DNA from: Acidobacteriaceae bacterium
Lineage (GTDB): Bacteria; Acidobacteriota; Terriglobia; Terriglobales; SbA1
Assembly (NCBI GenBank): GCA_003156615.1
Contig: PMHI01000503.1
Span: 13,912-31,204, forward strand
Direction of reading: 5' to 3'
Length of the DNA stretch: 17,293 bases
Under the pieces are notes generated by a model that saw only the letters and a list, made by a program, of their open reading frames with translations, was not told the DNA's origin and did not search any database. Shown here piece by piece: positions 16,989 to 17,293 of the stretch. The translations under genes were made by a program, and so were the position numbers. Each line of letters opens with the position of its first letter. Position 1 is the stretch's first letter.

Positions 16989-17293
16989 GTGCTGACACCA
17001 GGGCCGGGTAAGAAGGTCGGCATTTACGTAGCTGAGGACCAGCACTACCACGGGAGTGCTGCCTATGCAGCTGTTCTGGACTTTCTCTTTTTCCATGGCG
17101 TATCGGGCGCAACCGTGACGCGTGGCATTGCTGGATTTGGTGCAGATCATCACATGCAAACGACTAGTCTCGTGGACCTGGCGGTCCATCTGCCGGTCAA
17201 GATCGAGTTCATCGAAACTGCGCAGAAAGTCGAAGAGCTACTACCCAAACTGCAAGCCATGGTAGGTACCGGACTGATTGAGATGCACGACAC
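16989..17293 (+). CDS. DUF190 family protein (PII-like), partial
   Basis: The reading frame is open to the window end, giving the first 101 residues of a protein. It begins VLTPGPGKKVGIYVAEDQH, and continues with YAAVLDFLFFHGVSGATVTRG, then GFGAD and the strand LPVKIEFIETAQKVEELLP. This is the DUF190 (PF02641) pattern: a small PII-like alpha/beta domain often found beside, or fused to, CrcB. It is thought to be regulatory, but a ligand is not established. The GTG at 16989 has AGGAGG upstream and follows the second Cys/His-rich gene by 15 bases. The missing part should be short, since family members are about 100-130 residues. Confidence 0.88.
   Translation, partial: MLTPGPGKKVGIYVAEDQHYHGSAAYAAVLDFLFFHGVSGATVTRGIAGFGADHHMQTTSLVDLAVHLPVKIEFIETAQKVEELLPKLQAMVGTGLIEMHD

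Overview
The window is a fluoride-response island. Two operons diverge from a central regulatory region (about 8744-9396), and each leader carries a recognisable fluoride (crcB-motif) riboswitch. The organism is a GC-moderate bacterium. Gene style, frequent GTG/TTG starts and Ehr-type hydrogenase-related genes would suit a soil Acidobacteriota, but that is inference; no rRNA or other taxonomic marker is present.

Left end (1-547): no convincing gene. It holds a 23-base copy of a tRNA-Ser 3' end (26-48) and a degenerate tRNA 5' half (249-292). This looks like the scar of an integration hotspot, with any element lying to the left of the window.

Minus-strand operon (8992 down to 548): fluoride riboswitch, then hyfC/nuoH-like, hyfE-like, hyfF-like, hyfG-like, hyfI-like (fused to a ferredoxin domain), hyfB-like and ppa (soluble inorganic pyrophosphatase). 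The six hyf-like genes are tightly packed and encode a membrane complex built like hydrogenase-4 / formate hydrogenlyase. All four Cys ligands of the NiFe site are missing from the large subunit, and one Cys of the proximal FeS cluster is replaced by Asp. It is therefore an energy-converting-hydrogenase-related (Ehr) complex and not a working hydrogenase.

Plus-strand operon (9216 to beyond 17293): fluoride riboswitch, then a Cys/His-rich protein, a metallophosphoesterase, enolase, a HEAT-type protein, a P-loop ATPase, a dynamin-like GTPase, CrcB (Fluc fluoride channel), a second Cys/His-rich protein, and a DUF190 protein cut by the window end. Most junctions are 4-base ATGA/GTGA-type overlaps or short gaps, so this is probably one transcript.

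Working together: CrcB exports fluoride. Enolase and pyrophosphatase are classic fluoride-inhibited Mg enzymes, so extra copies probably restore glycolysis and PPi removal. The Ehr complex may handle the proton or ion load brought in by HF. The least explained part is the HEAT / P-loop ATPase / dynamin-GTPase cassette with two paralogous Cys4His2-type proteins, all under fluoride control.
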